DNA from: Deltaproteobacteria bacterium
Lineage (GTDB): Bacteria > Desulfobacterota > DSM-4660 > Desulfatiglandales > HGW-15
DNA length: 15,108 nt
Assembly (NCBI GenBank): GCA_021737245.1
Contig: JAIPEI010000041.1
Location: 1-15,108, forward strand
Reading direction: 5' to 3'
Shown: positions 6,822 through 13,908 of the stretch, in pieces
How the letters are laid out: the number at the start of each line of letters is the position of its first letter
Position numbering within the stretch: position 1 is the stretch's first letter
Notes under the pieces: model-generated
Told to the model about the DNA's origin: nothing
Seen by the model: only the letters and a program-made list of their open reading frames with translations
Database searches by the model: none
Program-made: the position numbers and the translations under genes

Positions 6822-7522
6822 GGGCGATGATTGCCTTTCATTTCGCGTTTTCTCACCTACAAATCGCCACCGTGATGGGATTTGGCGGAGGGGTGCTCGT
6901 TGTAGTCTTGTCCACCGGCTTGATGGAAGAGGCCTACCACTACGGCGGTTTCATATACACGACCTTGGGCTTTATCGGTGGAGGCGCGCTGTTCAGCACG
7001 GTGAACTGGCTGCTTTCCAAGCGTGGGGCGCAGCATCGGAAGCGTTGCGGGGAATGTGTCGGACAACCCTCCGAAACCGAGGTCCGCGGCAGCGGCCTTG
7101 CCATAGCCGTAGGTTCGATAATGGATGCCATCCCGGAGGCTTTTGTCGTCGGTCTCAACCTGGTCGGAGGTGCCTCTATTGGCAAAGCCGTGTTGGCAGG
7201 ATTCTTCATCGCCAATATCCCCCAGGGTCTTTCAAGTGCTTCGGGTATGAAAGAGGCCGGCAGATCCGGCTTTTACATATTGGGGGTATGGTCAAGCATT
7301 TTCTTGCTCTCCGGAGCCACTGCCTTATTTGGGTTTTCTGTCTTCAACAACGCCTCACCGCAAGCCATTGCTTCCAGCAATGCATTCGCGGCTGGGGCCA
7401 TACTGGCCATGCTTGCTGAAACCATGATCCCGGAGGCTTTTCAAAAGTCGCATAATTTCATGGGACTGATAACAGGATGCGGCTTTATTTTCTTTTTTCT
7501 TCTTACAAAAATGTTGTCATGA
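6761..7522 (+). CDS. ZIP family divalent metal transporter
   Basis: This 253-residue protein is predicted to have about eight membrane helices and belongs to the ZIP family, which moves Zn2+ or similar cations into the cytoplasm. TM4 carries MDAIPEAF (121-128), a variant of the HNxPEG metal site. TM5 carries NIPQGLSSASG (152-162), and a third acidic motif LAETMIPEAF lies at 218-227. The cytoplasmic loop after TM3 has HRKRCGEC (92-99), a possible metal-sensing His/Cys cluster. AGGGG lies upstream of the ATG with usual spacing. Substitution of the TM4 histidine by aspartate separates it from ZupT-type zinc importers and leaves metal preference open. It lies about 200 bases after msrA, so co-transcription is possible but not shown. 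Confidence 0.85.
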   Translation: MPLWLTACVWGLAIGSGLFLGAMIAFHFAFSHLQIATVMGFGGGVLVVVLSTGLMEEAYHYGGFIYTTLGFIGGGALFSTVNWLLSKRGAQHRKRCGECVGQPSETEVRGSGLAIAVGSIMDAIPEAFVVGLNLVGGASIGKAVLAGFFIANIPQGLSSASGMKEAGRSGFYILGVWSSIFLLSGATALFGFSVFNNASPQAIASSNAFAAGAILAMLAETMIPEAFQKSHNFMGLITGCGFIFFFLLTKMLS

Positions 7523-7692
7523 GAAAATATCCCAAGGAATATTGCCGTTTAAGTTGAGGAGCTTCAGTTCGAAAGAGTCGAAAACCGCGAATGGACTGTT
7601 TTCAATTGTATCACTGAAAGACCCGGGATTCCAGTCTTACCCTACAAACCTTGAAATCAGGCGGATTCAAGGATGAACCCTATCTCATTGAA

Positions 7693-7707
7693 ATAAATTG
7701 TATTTAT
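7693..7707. repeat. AT-rich palindrome ATAAAT-TGT-ATTTAT in a convergent gap
   Basis: Six-base arms flank a three-base spacer midway between the convergent ends of the ZIP gene (7522) and era (7750). All arm pairs are A-T, so it is a weak hairpin and not a convincing terminator. I see nothing else in 7523-7749. This gap also marks the change from the patchy left half to the GC-rich right half. Confidence 0.3.
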
Positions 7708-7749
7708 GTGTCCGAGAGCCTCCCCCACCAACAGAAAGCAGAGAGGGGA

Positions 7750-8664
7750 TCAGTACCCCAAACGACGCAACGCCCGCGTATCGCGGGTCCAGTTTTTCTC
7801 CACACGGACGGTGAGGTCCAGGTAGACACGGGCGCTGAAGCGGGATTCCACCTCCCGCCTCGCCTCCTCTCCGATCCTCTTGATCATGCTTCCGCCCCGC
7901 CCGATCAGGATCTTCTTCTGGCTGGGAGTCTCGACGTGGATTCGGGCCGCGATGTACCAGATCCCCTTTTCGGTCCGCTCTTCCATGGCCTCCACCGTAA
8001 CGGCCGCGGCATACGGGAGCTCGTGACCGGTTTTCAGATACACCTTCTCCCGAATGATCTCGGCGACCATGAAGGCCTCCGTCTGATCGGTGTCCATGTC
8101 CGGGGGAAAAAAGGCGGGACCGGGCTTCAGACGGACCTTGATCTCCTCAAGAAACAGGTCCACCCCGTCCCCGCTCAGGGCGGAGAGCGGCACGATCGCC
8201 TCGAACGGGTAGCGCTTGCCATACCTGTCCATGATGGGCAGGAGGGTCTCCCGCGGCCCGGTGTCGATCTTGTTGATGACCAGGAGGGCCGGCTTTCGGG
8301 TCTCCTGCAGCTGGGAAAGGATCAGGGAGACGTCCCGATCCTCGGGACGGGCCCGGTCGATCATGACGGCCACCAGGTCCACCTCCTGGAAGGTCTCCTT
8401 GGCCGAAGACACCATACTTTGGTGTAGCGCGGTCCGGGTTCGGTGAATGCCCGGCGTATCCACGAAGGCGATCTCCAGCCCCTCCTCGTGGTAGATCCCC
8501 AGAATCCGGTTGCGGGTGGTCTGGGGCTTCGGGGAGACGATTGCCACCTTTCGGCCGAGAATCCGATTCATGAGCGTGGATTTGCCGGCGTTCGGCGGTC
8601 CCACGAGGGCCACAAAGCCCGAGCGGTGATCCTGTTCGCCGGGCGAACAACCATGCGTAATCAA
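7750..8664 (-). CDS. era: GTPase Era, ribosome assembly factor
   Basis: Era is an essential GTPase that binds 16S rRNA near its 3' end and checks 30S maturation. With the TTG start at 8664 the product is 304 residues, normal for the family. G1 is GPPNAGKST (22-30), G3 DTPG (69-72), G4 NKID (131-134) and G5 SALSG (161-165). The C-terminal KH domain has GRGG at 255-258. The start is chosen because GGAG lies eight bases upstream and homology to Era begins there; the frame is open 76 codons further back into the upstream gene, but that stretch is a shadow of it. It is the last gene of the rnc-radical SAM-era operon, 16 bases after its neighbour. Confidence 0.95.
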   Translation of the reverse strand: MITHGCSPGEQDHRSGFVALVGPPNAGKSTLMNRILGRKVAIVSPKPQTTRNRILGIYHEEGLEIAFVDTPGIHRTRTALHQSMVSSAKETFQEVDLVAVMIDRARPEDRDVSLILSQLQETRKPALLVINKIDTGPRETLLPIMDRYGKRYPFEAIVPLSALSGDGVDLFLEEIKVRLKPGPAFFPPDMDTDQTEAFMVAEIIREKVYLKTGHELPYAAAVTVEAMEERTEKGIWYIAARIHVETPSQKKILIGRGGSMIKRIGEEARREVESRFSARVYLDLTVRVEKNWTRDTRALRRLGY

Positions 8665-8680
8665 GGGAGCCTCTCCTTTC

Positions 8681-9739
8681 TCACGCCCGGCCGCCGGAGG
8701 CGCAAACGGTTTCGACCGCCGGCGCGCCCGGCGCCAGGGTTTCGTCCTGCACGATCTCCAGGGACCCGGTGCCTGTCTTGTCCTCCAGCTCTCGAACGCC
8801 TCGATTCCGGTACCCCCGGACCAGGGGCACGTCCCGGGGGTGTACGACGATGCGGAGGCCTTTTCCCCCTGGGAACTCAGGAAGGAGCGCATCGATCTTT
8901 CGATGATACAAGGCGGAACGAACCAGGAAGCCGAAGGCCGGGTGCCACGGTCCGGCCAGGACGCCCCCTTCTTCCAGGAGCTCGGCCGGTGCGAGAAGCC
9001 CGATACGGGCCACCGGGATGGTCCTGGACTCGAACCGGGAGCAGGCCTCGGTGCAGAGGGCCACGGCCTCCTTCAAGGAGTGAGGCCGATAGCGGCCCTG
9101 CCTGTGCCAGGCGGCCAGCAGGGTGCCCTCCAGGACCAGGGTAGGGTACAGGCGAACCAGATCCGGCTGCAGATCGAGACAGCTGTCCACGGTACCAAGG
9201 AAACGGTCCCTGCTGTCTCCCGGAAGCCCGGGCATGAGCTGAATCCCCACCTGAAAGCCGAAGCGGCGGAGGGCCTTCACCGCTTCGTGCACGTCCCGGG
9301 ATGTATACCCCCGCCTGCTTTGCCGGAGCACCCGGTCATCCATGGACTGCACGCCCAGCTCCACCGTGGAGACGCCGTAACGCTTTAATGCGGCCAGCCG
9401 GTCTCCGTCCAGGGCGTCCGGCCGCGTGGAGACCCGCACCCTGTTAAACGGCCCGCGGTCCACCCATTGGAAGGCCGCCTTCAGGAGGTCTTCCATGGCA
9501 TCCAGAGGAAGTCCGGTGAAGGTGCCCCCGTAGAACGCGGTTTCCGGGTTCCGATCCGTGCGGAAACCCGGCGAACCGGCTGCGTTTCGAAGGATCTCCT
9601 CCACTCCAGCGGGGGAGAGGACCGTGTCCCCCCTGCCGGTGATGCGCTCCTGCCGGCAGTAGACGCAACGGTGCGGGCAGCCCTGATTGGGCAGGAAGAG
9701 CGGCACGATCAGGGGGCGGGCGCTTTTTCGGTCAGCCAT
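8681..9739 (-). CDS. Elp3-like radical SAM protein without acetyltransferase domain
   Basis: The 352-residue enzyme has the radical SAM cluster motif CPHRCVYC (Cys21, 25, 28), GGTFTGLP (71-78), RVSTRPDAL (102-110), TVELGVQSMDDRVL (125-138) and later YPTLVLEGTLL. The order and wording match the radical SAM half of Elp3 (COG1243), the tRNA wobble-uridine carboxymethylation enzyme. No GNAT acetyltransferase domain follows, however, and the protein ends about 150 residues earlier than classical Elp3. GGAGG is seven bases before the ATG, inside the 3' end of rnc, which it overlaps by 31 bases. Its position between rnc and era suggests RNA modification or ribosome maturation. Substrate is unknown; short clostridial and deltaproteobacterial relatives are uncharacterised as far as I know. 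Confidence 0.85.
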   Translation of the reverse strand: MADRKSARPLIVPLFLPNQGCPHRCVYCRQERITGRGDTVLSPAGVEEILRNAAGSPGFRTDRNPETAFYGGTFTGLPLDAMEDLLKAAFQWVDRGPFNRVRVSTRPDALDGDRLAALKRYGVSTVELGVQSMDDRVLRQSRRGYTSRDVHEAVKALRRFGFQVGIQLMPGLPGDSRDRFLGTVDSCLDLQPDLVRLYPTLVLEGTLLAAWHRQGRYRPHSLKEAVALCTEACSRFESRTIPVARIGLLAPAELLEEGGVLAGPWHPAFGFLVRSALYHRKIDALLPEFPGGKGLRIVVHPRDVPLVRGYRNRGVRELEDKTGTGSLEIVQDETLAPGAPAVETVCASGGRA

Positions 9740-10461
9740 CGGTACGCCTCCCTGGCCGCCTTCTGCTCGGCCGCCTTCTTGCTCCTGCCCGTGCTGTCCG
9801 CCACCACGCGGCCGTTGAGCCGAAGAGCGATTCGAAAAACGCGATCATGGGGAGGCCCCTTCTCGTCCACGAGCACGTACTCGGGCCGGACCTTGTGGTG
9901 CAGCTGGGTGTACTCCTGGAGGAGGCTTTTGTAGTCCCGGATCGAAACCTCCTCCAGCTCCCGGATCAGGGGGATGAACAACCGCCTCACCATCTCGTCG
10001 GTCCTCGCAAACCCGGCGTCGAGATAGAGAGCCCCCATCAGCGCCTCCAAGGCGTTGGCCAGGATGGAGGGCTTGCAGCGGCCCTGCGTTCTTTCCTCCC
10101 CGCGCCCGAGCAGCAGGCAGCCGCCGAGATTCAACCCCTGTGCGATTTGACAGAGGCTCTGCTCGTCGACCACCATGGCCCGGAACTTGGAAAGCTCTCC
10201 CTCTCGGGCTTCCTTGAAGCGGTCCATGAGCAGATGGCTGATGGAAAGGTCCAGAACGGCATCCCCCAGGAACTCCAGGCGCTCGTTGTCCCGGAGATCC
10301 GGGTCGCCGACCTCGTTCACGTAAGAGGAATGGCGAAAAGCCTCCTCGAGGAGGCCCTTGTTGCGGAATGTGTATCCGAGCTTCGAGGTCAAGTTGTCCA
10401 GACGGTTTTCCACCCGGCGGATCGTCTCCCAGGTTTGACGGATTCGCAAGACCCCCTTCAT
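9709..10461 (-). CDS. rnc: Ribonuclease III
   Basis: RNase III cleaves double-stranded RNA, including rRNA precursors. The signature NERLEFLGDAVLDL starts at residue 59 and supplies metal ligands Glu63 and Asp67. The second metal motif reads SILANALEALMGALYLD: Glu139 is present, but Asn136 stands where E. coli has Asp114. A double-stranded RNA-binding domain covers about 180-245, ending in SKKAAEQKAAREAY. The 250-residue form from ATG 10461 has a weak ribosome site. A GTG about 16 codons in would give 234 residues, closer to the family norm, so the start is uncertain. It is the first gene of the minus-strand operon with the radical SAM gene and era. Confidence 0.95.
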   Translation of the reverse strand: MKGVLRIRQTWETIRRVENRLDNLTSKLGYTFRNKGLLEEAFRHSSYVNEVGDPDLRDNERLEFLGDAVLDLSISHLLMDRFKEAREGELSKFRAMVVDEQSLCQIAQGLNLGGCLLLGRGEERTQGRCKPSILANALEALMGALYLDAGFARTDEMVRRLFIPLIRELEEVSIRDYKSLLQEYTQLHHKVRPEYVLVDEKGPPHDRVFRIALRLNGRVVADSTGRSKKAAEQKAAREAYRWLTEKAPAP

Positions 10462-10474
10462 CCGTCGCTGGAAA

Positions 10475-10483
10475 TGATATAAC
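10475..10483 (+). promoter_or_regulatory. Possible extended -10 element upstream of the pyrR leader hairpins
   Basis: TGATATAAC is a TG-N-TATAAT-like extended -10 box on the plus strand. Its -35 region (CCTTCA near 10455) is poor. If used, transcripts would start near 10490 and read through the hairpins at 10528-10587 into pyrR. Confidence 0.25.
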
Positions 10484-10527
10484 TCATTGAAATTCCGCGT
10501 GCGGATCTCAGAGCTTCGGGCTTTTTA

Positions 10528-10587
10528 CGACTCCATCGGGTTTGAGTCGGATGGGTCGCAGGTCGGGTCCGGCTCATCCTGTTTTTT
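10528..10587 (+). terminator. Intrinsic terminator-like hairpin with competing stem upstream of pyrR
   Basis: Bases 10549-10558 pair with 10570-10579 over ten base pairs (two G-U wobbles), with an 11-base loop. TG and six T's (10582-10587) follow, a standard intrinsic terminator on the plus strand. Bases 10528-10537 can instead pair with 10550-10558 (nine pairs, one bulged T at 10532), sequestering the terminator's left arm. These two folds exclude each other, as in an attenuator. The minus strand has no T tract here. It may control pyrR read-through or simply stop plus-strand transcription antisense to rnc. Confidence 0.55.
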
Positions 10588-10589
10588 CA

Positions 10590-10618
10590 TTGATTTTTAC
10601 AAGATGCCGTAATATAAT
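10590..10618 (+). promoter_or_regulatory. Sigma70-type promoter for pyrR
   Basis: TTGATT (10590-10595), a 17-base spacer, and a perfect TATAAT (10613-10618) lie 38 bases before the pyrR ATG. Transcription would start near 10625, downstream of the terminator-like hairpin, giving a leader too short for PyrR-type attenuation. Confidence 0.75.
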
Positions 10619-10656
10619 TCAAGCTTTTTACTTCTGAAACTCGGGATCGGGTCCGC

Positions 10657-11205
10657 ATGAAAAAACGCGTCATCCTCAAGCAGGAAGAGATCGCCGAAAG
10701 GATTCGGCGCATCGCCGGGGACATTCTTGAACGGAACCCGTCCATGGAAGACGTGGTCCTGGTGGGTATTCGCACCGGCGGCGCGTACCTCGCACACCGG
10801 CTCCAGGAGGCCATCGCCGGCGCCGGCGCTCCCAGGCCCCCGGCGGGCGTCCTGGACATCACCCTGTACCGGGACGACTGGACGCGGATCGGCGCTACGC
10901 CCATTGTGGGCAAGACCGAGCTGCCCTTTCCCATCGACGACAAGACCGTCATCCTGGTCGACGACGTGCTCTTCACCGGAAGGACCGTCCGGGCGGCCAT
11001 GGACGCACTCATCGACTACGGGCGGCCGAGGAAGATCGAGCTGGCCATCCTCGCGGACCGGGGCGACAAAGACCGCGAGCTCCCTATCATGGCCAACTAT
11101 GTGGGCGGCGTGTGGAGGACCTCCCCCCGGGAGACGATCAACGTCTACCTCCGGGAGGAGGGGTACGAGGACCACGTGACCATCGAAGAGAAAGAGGCGG
11201 CCTGA
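10657..11205 (+). CDS. pyrR: PyrR: uracil phosphoribosyltransferase / pyr regulator
   Basis: This 182-residue type I phosphoribosyltransferase matches PyrR, which in Gram-positives binds pyr mRNA leaders and also makes UMP from uracil and PRPP. Visible motifs are LVGIRTGGAYLAHRL (35-49), GVLDITLYRDD (64-74), the PRPP loop VILVDDVLFTGRT (98-110) and ADRGDKDRELPIMANYVG (133-150), all typical of PyrR. No signal or membrane segment is present. In Gram-negatives the RNA-binding role is less certain, so it may act mainly as an enzyme here. No pyr biosynthesis gene is in the window. It heads a plus-strand group with the 403-aa gene (6-base gap) and the YjbQ gene, driven by the promoter at 10590-10618. 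Confidence 0.92.
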   Translation: MKKRVILKQEEIAERIRRIAGDILERNPSMEDVVLVGIRTGGAYLAHRLQEAIAGAGAPRPPAGVLDITLYRDDWTRIGATPIVGKTELPFPIDDKTVILVDDVLFTGRTVRAAMDALIDYGRPRKIELAILADRGDKDRELPIMANYVGGVWRTSPRETINVYLREEGYEDHVTIEEKEAA

Positions 11206-11211
11206 CGCATC

Positions 11212-12423
11212 GTGGCGAAAAAGAAAGGCTCCAAGAAGAAGAAAAACCGGAGCGCCCCCCTGACCCCTGAACAGCGCGAGCTCCTGGAAACGCTCCTGAC
11301 GGATCCCGCCCGCATCGACACCGGCGACATCCACAGCAGCCTTCCCGACCCGGCCCTTGCCGCGGCCTTCCTGGAGCGCCTTCCTGCAGACGATTCCGAT
11401 CTGGTCCCCGTCCTCACGGCCGTACGGGAGGGCTTCGAGGAGAAATCCGTCCAGAAGTCCGTGCGCAAAGCCGCCTTCCGGTTCGAGCAGCGAGGCGTCC
11501 ACGTGCCTGAAGGCCCCTCCCGCGAGAGCGCCGTCCTGCGCCGCGAGGCTTTGGAGGAGCGGGAGCCCTTCGCCTTCCTGAGCCCCATCGACGCCATGGG
11601 CGTGCGGGGCGTTCTCTTCGGAATCCCTCGAGCCCCGACGGGATTCGAGCTGGGGGCGGCCCTGGTGAGCGACGAGAGCGGAATCCTCCAGTATGCAGGA
11701 GGCGCCTTCAGCAAAAAGAAGGCCCTGGCGGCCCGGGATGACTTTCTGCAGGACTTTGGGCACGTCGTACCCGCGACCCCGGAGCATGCCGTCTCCGTGC
11801 TGGAACGGGCCCATCGGGCCAGGCCGGAGGCACCGGGCGGGGCCCCCTACCTCCGGGCCCGGCCCTGGATCCTGGACCGGATCGTTCCGTCCGAGATCCC
11901 GCCCATCCGCGGGCTTCTCCCCGAGGAGACCCCGGCCGATCAGCCGTTCACCGACTCCATGGCGGCGAGGCTCCTGCAGCATGAGATCCTGATCCACTGG
12001 ATGGCCGATCCCCGCGAGGTGCGCTCACTGGCCGAGAAGATCCAGGAGGTTGAGGAAAGCCCGATCTACCTGTCGGAAGACCAGCGGGACCGGCGGACCG
12101 ACGAGATCATACAGGCGTGGATTCAGGAAGGGTTCTCCGAGCCGCAACGGCAGCGGATTGCGGAACGTCTGGAGGAAACCGCTTACACGCTTTACAACCT
12201 GGGCGACGAGGAGCTCGCCCGGCTTGCCTGCATTGCAGCGCGCTCCCTAGAGGCCCGGGAGACGGTTTTCCACGTCAACCCTCTGCTTCGCGTGATGACC
12301 GAAAGGACTCTCACCCTCATACGGCAAGGGTATGAAGACCCGGCGGCACAGGGGGAGCCGGGCGAAGAGGACGGGGAGGCCGTGGATGAGGAAGGTCCGC
12401 CATCCGGGCTCATCATCCCCTGA
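11212..12423 (+). CDS. Uncharacterised 403-residue protein
   Basis: I do not recognise a family. The start is a GTG six bases after the pyrR stop, so translation is probably coupled. The N-terminus is strongly basic (MAKKKGSKKKKNRS), suggesting nucleic acid or ribosome binding. The centre is mostly helical, with Glu/Arg/Leu-rich repeats of unclear period and a segment GVRGVLFGIPRAPTGFELG (133-151). The C-terminus is acidic and Gly/Pro-rich (about 377-403). There are no membrane segments, no Cys clusters (a single Cys), and no catalytic motif I can name. Codon use and GC fit its neighbours, so it is a resident gene. Position between pyrR and yjbQ gives no clear function. Confidence 0.85.
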   Translation: MAKKKGSKKKKNRSAPLTPEQRELLETLLTDPARIDTGDIHSSLPDPALAAAFLERLPADDSDLVPVLTAVREGFEEKSVQKSVRKAAFRFEQRGVHVPEGPSRESAVLRREALEEREPFAFLSPIDAMGVRGVLFGIPRAPTGFELGAALVSDESGILQYAGGAFSKKKALAARDDFLQDFGHVVPATPEHAVSVLERAHRARPEAPGGAPYLRARPWILDRIVPSEIPPIRGLLPEETPADQPFTDSMAARLLQHEILIHWMADPREVRSLAEKIQEVEESPIYLSEDQRDRRTDEIIQAWIQEGFSEPQRQRIAERLEETAYTLYNLGDEELARLACIAARSLEARETVFHVNPLLRVMTERTLTLIRQGYEDPAAQGEPGEEDGEAVDEEGPPSGLIIP

Positions 12424-12483
12424 GTCCTCTAGCACCCCGGTCGAGCCCGCGCCGAGCCCTTGTAATGGAAGAGGAGGAACGCC

Positions 12484-12879
12484 ATGCCGGTCAGCATCCA
12501 GGTCACAACCCGTTCCAGAAATCAAATGAAGGACATCACCGGCGACGTGCAGAAGGCGATCGCCGAGGCGGGTGCCTCGGACGGCCTCTGCACGATCTAC
12601 GTGCCCCACACCACGGCGGGCGTGACCATCAACGAAGGTGCGGACCCCGCAGTCTGCCAGGACATCCTGGACAAGCTCGAGGACCTGGTCCCGCCCAACG
12701 CCGGCTATCGCCACATGGAGGGCAACGCGGACAGCCACGTGAAGGCCTCCCTCATGGGCAGCTCGGCCTCTGTGATGGTTGAAAACGGCCGGCTGGTCCT
12801 GGGCACCTGGCAGAAGATCTTCTTCTGCGAGTTCGACGGTCCCCGCACGCGGAAGGTGTATGTGTCCGTCTCCGGGTAA
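12484..12879 (+). CDS. YjbQ / UPF0047 family (secondary thiamine-phosphate synthase-type)
   Basis: The 131-residue product is a typical YjbQ/UPF0047 protein. Conserved parts are VPHTTAGVTINEGADPAV (40-57), HMEGNADSHVKASLMGSS (77-94) and LGTWQKIFFCEFDGPR (106-121). Histidines 42, 77 and 85 sit in the putative metal or active site. Family members can partly replace thiamine phosphate synthase when overproduced, but their natural role is unsettled. GAGGAGG ends six bases before the ATG, a strong ribosome site. It is about 60 bases behind the 403-residue gene and probably the last gene of that unit. It converges with the minus-strand ATP-grasp gene; no clear terminator separates them. Confidence 0.92.
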   Translation: MPVSIQVTTRSRNQMKDITGDVQKAIAEAGASDGLCTIYVPHTTAGVTINEGADPAVCQDILDKLEDLVPPNAGYRHMEGNADSHVKASLMGSSASVMVENGRLVLGTWQKIFFCEFDGPRTRKVYVSVSG

Positions 12880-12941
12880 GGCCTGCGCCGCCCAGGCACG
12901 GTTTTGCCGCGAGCCTTCAACGACCGGCCGTCCAAGCCGGC

Positions 12942-13796
12942 TCACACCAGTCCCAGGGACGTGGAGTCCAGCCCGTTCTCCTCGACCCACTCGCACACGG
13001 CCTCGAACAGGAGCCGGTAATAGAGCTCGCTTCCGCCCAAGCCCCGCCGGCCGAAGGCATAATTGATCTCCAGGATCCGGGGGTCGGGGTCCGGGCTCTC
13101 CATGTCGAACACCATGTCCAGTGCGGCCAGGTTGAGGCCCAGGCCCCGGTGGATCTCCAGGGCCAGTTTTCTTCCCCGCTCCTGGAGATCCTCACGCCAG
13201 AAGGCGTCGATCCTCGCACCCCGGGAAATGGTCGCAGAAAACGATTCCCCCTCGTTGACCCGCTTCCAGTACGTGTGGACCCTGTGGCCCAGGATGACGG
13301 CGCGAAGCACGTTCCCTCCGGTGGGGATCAGATCCTGCGTGAGGGCCGGTTCCCCGCTCTTCCCTCTGCGGTGCATCAGGTCGTACAGTGCGGACTTCAG
13401 CCCCTCGGCATCCTCGATTCGGCGGACGCCCCGTCCCTCGTGATCCGCGTCGGTCTTGAGGAGAAAGGGCGGTTGGTGGGGCAGGGACCCGGCCCGGGCG
13501 GCCTCCTCGAGCGAACGAAGCGATTTCCAGATACGGGTCTCCGGGTGGGGGAGGCGGCGCTCTCGAAAGAGCCTGGTCTGCCCCGTCTTGCCCGGGTAGG
13601 CGAAACGCAGATCATAGGAAGGAAAGCAGCGCGCCCCGGCTTCCCGGCAGAGCCTGAACAGGGCCTCGGGGCAGGTCTGGGGCAGCAAAACCGCGTCGGC
13701 GGACGCCGCCAGGACCCCGTCGCCTCGATCGGGGGTGCGGGACCCCAGAATGACCTGGCGATCCGCCGTGATGCAGGGATGAAAGGAGAGGATCAT
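12942..13796 (-). CDS. RimK-like ATP-grasp ligase
   Basis: The 284-residue protein has ATP-grasp features. The nucleotide-binding lysine loop is FLLKTDADHEGRGVRRI (111-127), LTQDLIPTGGNVLRAVILG lies at 152-170, and YWKR is at 176-179. The metal-binding end is ALDMVFD (225-231, Asp227) and ILEINYAFGRRGLGG (241-255, Glu243 and Asn245). Such enzymes join a carboxylate to an amine, thiol or amino acid through an acyl phosphate; RimK and LysX are relatives. Substrate is unknown. GGAGGTGAT precedes the ATG, a strong though slightly distant ribosome site. It is transcribed away from the FmdB-type gene and seems to use the minus-strand promoter at 13848-13875. Confidence 0.85.
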   Translation of the reverse strand: MILSFHPCITADRQVILGSRTPDRGDGVLAASADAVLLPQTCPEALFRLCREAGARCFPSYDLRFAYPGKTGQTRLFRERRLPHPETRIWKSLRSLEEAARAGSLPHQPPFLLKTDADHEGRGVRRIEDAEGLKSALYDLMHRRGKSGEPALTQDLIPTGGNVLRAVILGHRVHTYWKRVNEGESFSATISRGARIDAFWREDLQERGRKLALEIHRGLGLNLAALDMVFDMESPDPDPRILEINYAFGRRGLGGSELYYRLLFEAVCEWVEENGLDSTSLGLV

Positions 13797-13826
13797 GGCG
13801 GCGTATCACCTCCGGAGCGCTTCCAA

Positions 13827-13855
13827 TTGACTTAGAATCCCACAGGCATTATAGT
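13827..13855 (+). promoter_or_regulatory. Sigma70-type promoter for the FmdB-type gene
   Basis: TTGACT (13827-13832), a 17-base spacer and TATAGT (13850-13855) lie 53 bases before the plus-strand ATG at 13909. The match is strong at both hexamers and in spacing. Confidence 0.7.
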
Positions 13856-13875
13856 GCACGGGAAAAATAGCACAA
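13848..13875 (-). promoter_or_regulatory. Divergent promoter for the ATP-grasp gene
   Basis: On the minus strand TTGTGC (13870-13875), 16 bases, then a perfect TATAAT (13848-13853) precede the ATG at 13796. The -10 box overlaps the plus-strand -10 box at 13850-13855, so the two promoters should compete for RNA polymerase. Confidence 0.5.
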
Positions 13876-13908
13876 GCGAACGGCTCCGTCCGTTCCGGGA
13901 GAAAAGCC

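Noticed and set aside
7651..8427. 258-codon open frame on the plus strand
   Set aside because: It is antisense to era; composition is typical of a shadow frame.
8665..8892. N-terminal extension of era
   Set aside because: The frame is open, but this segment overlaps the radical SAM gene, reads as Arg/Pro/Ser-rich non-protein and has no Era homology; the TTG at 8664 has a proper ribosome site.
10597..11997. 466-codon open frame on the minus strand
   Set aside because: It is antisense to pyrR and the 403-residue gene, crosses the pyrR promoter, and shows no domain; a codon-bias artefact.
12923..12941. CCGGC…GCCGG hairpin between the YjbQ and ATP-grasp genes
   Set aside because: Five pairs and no T tract on either strand; not a credible terminator.
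12247..12996. 249-codon open frame on the minus strand
   Set aside because: It is antisense to the YjbQ gene and the end of the 403-residue gene and lacks recognisable motifs.
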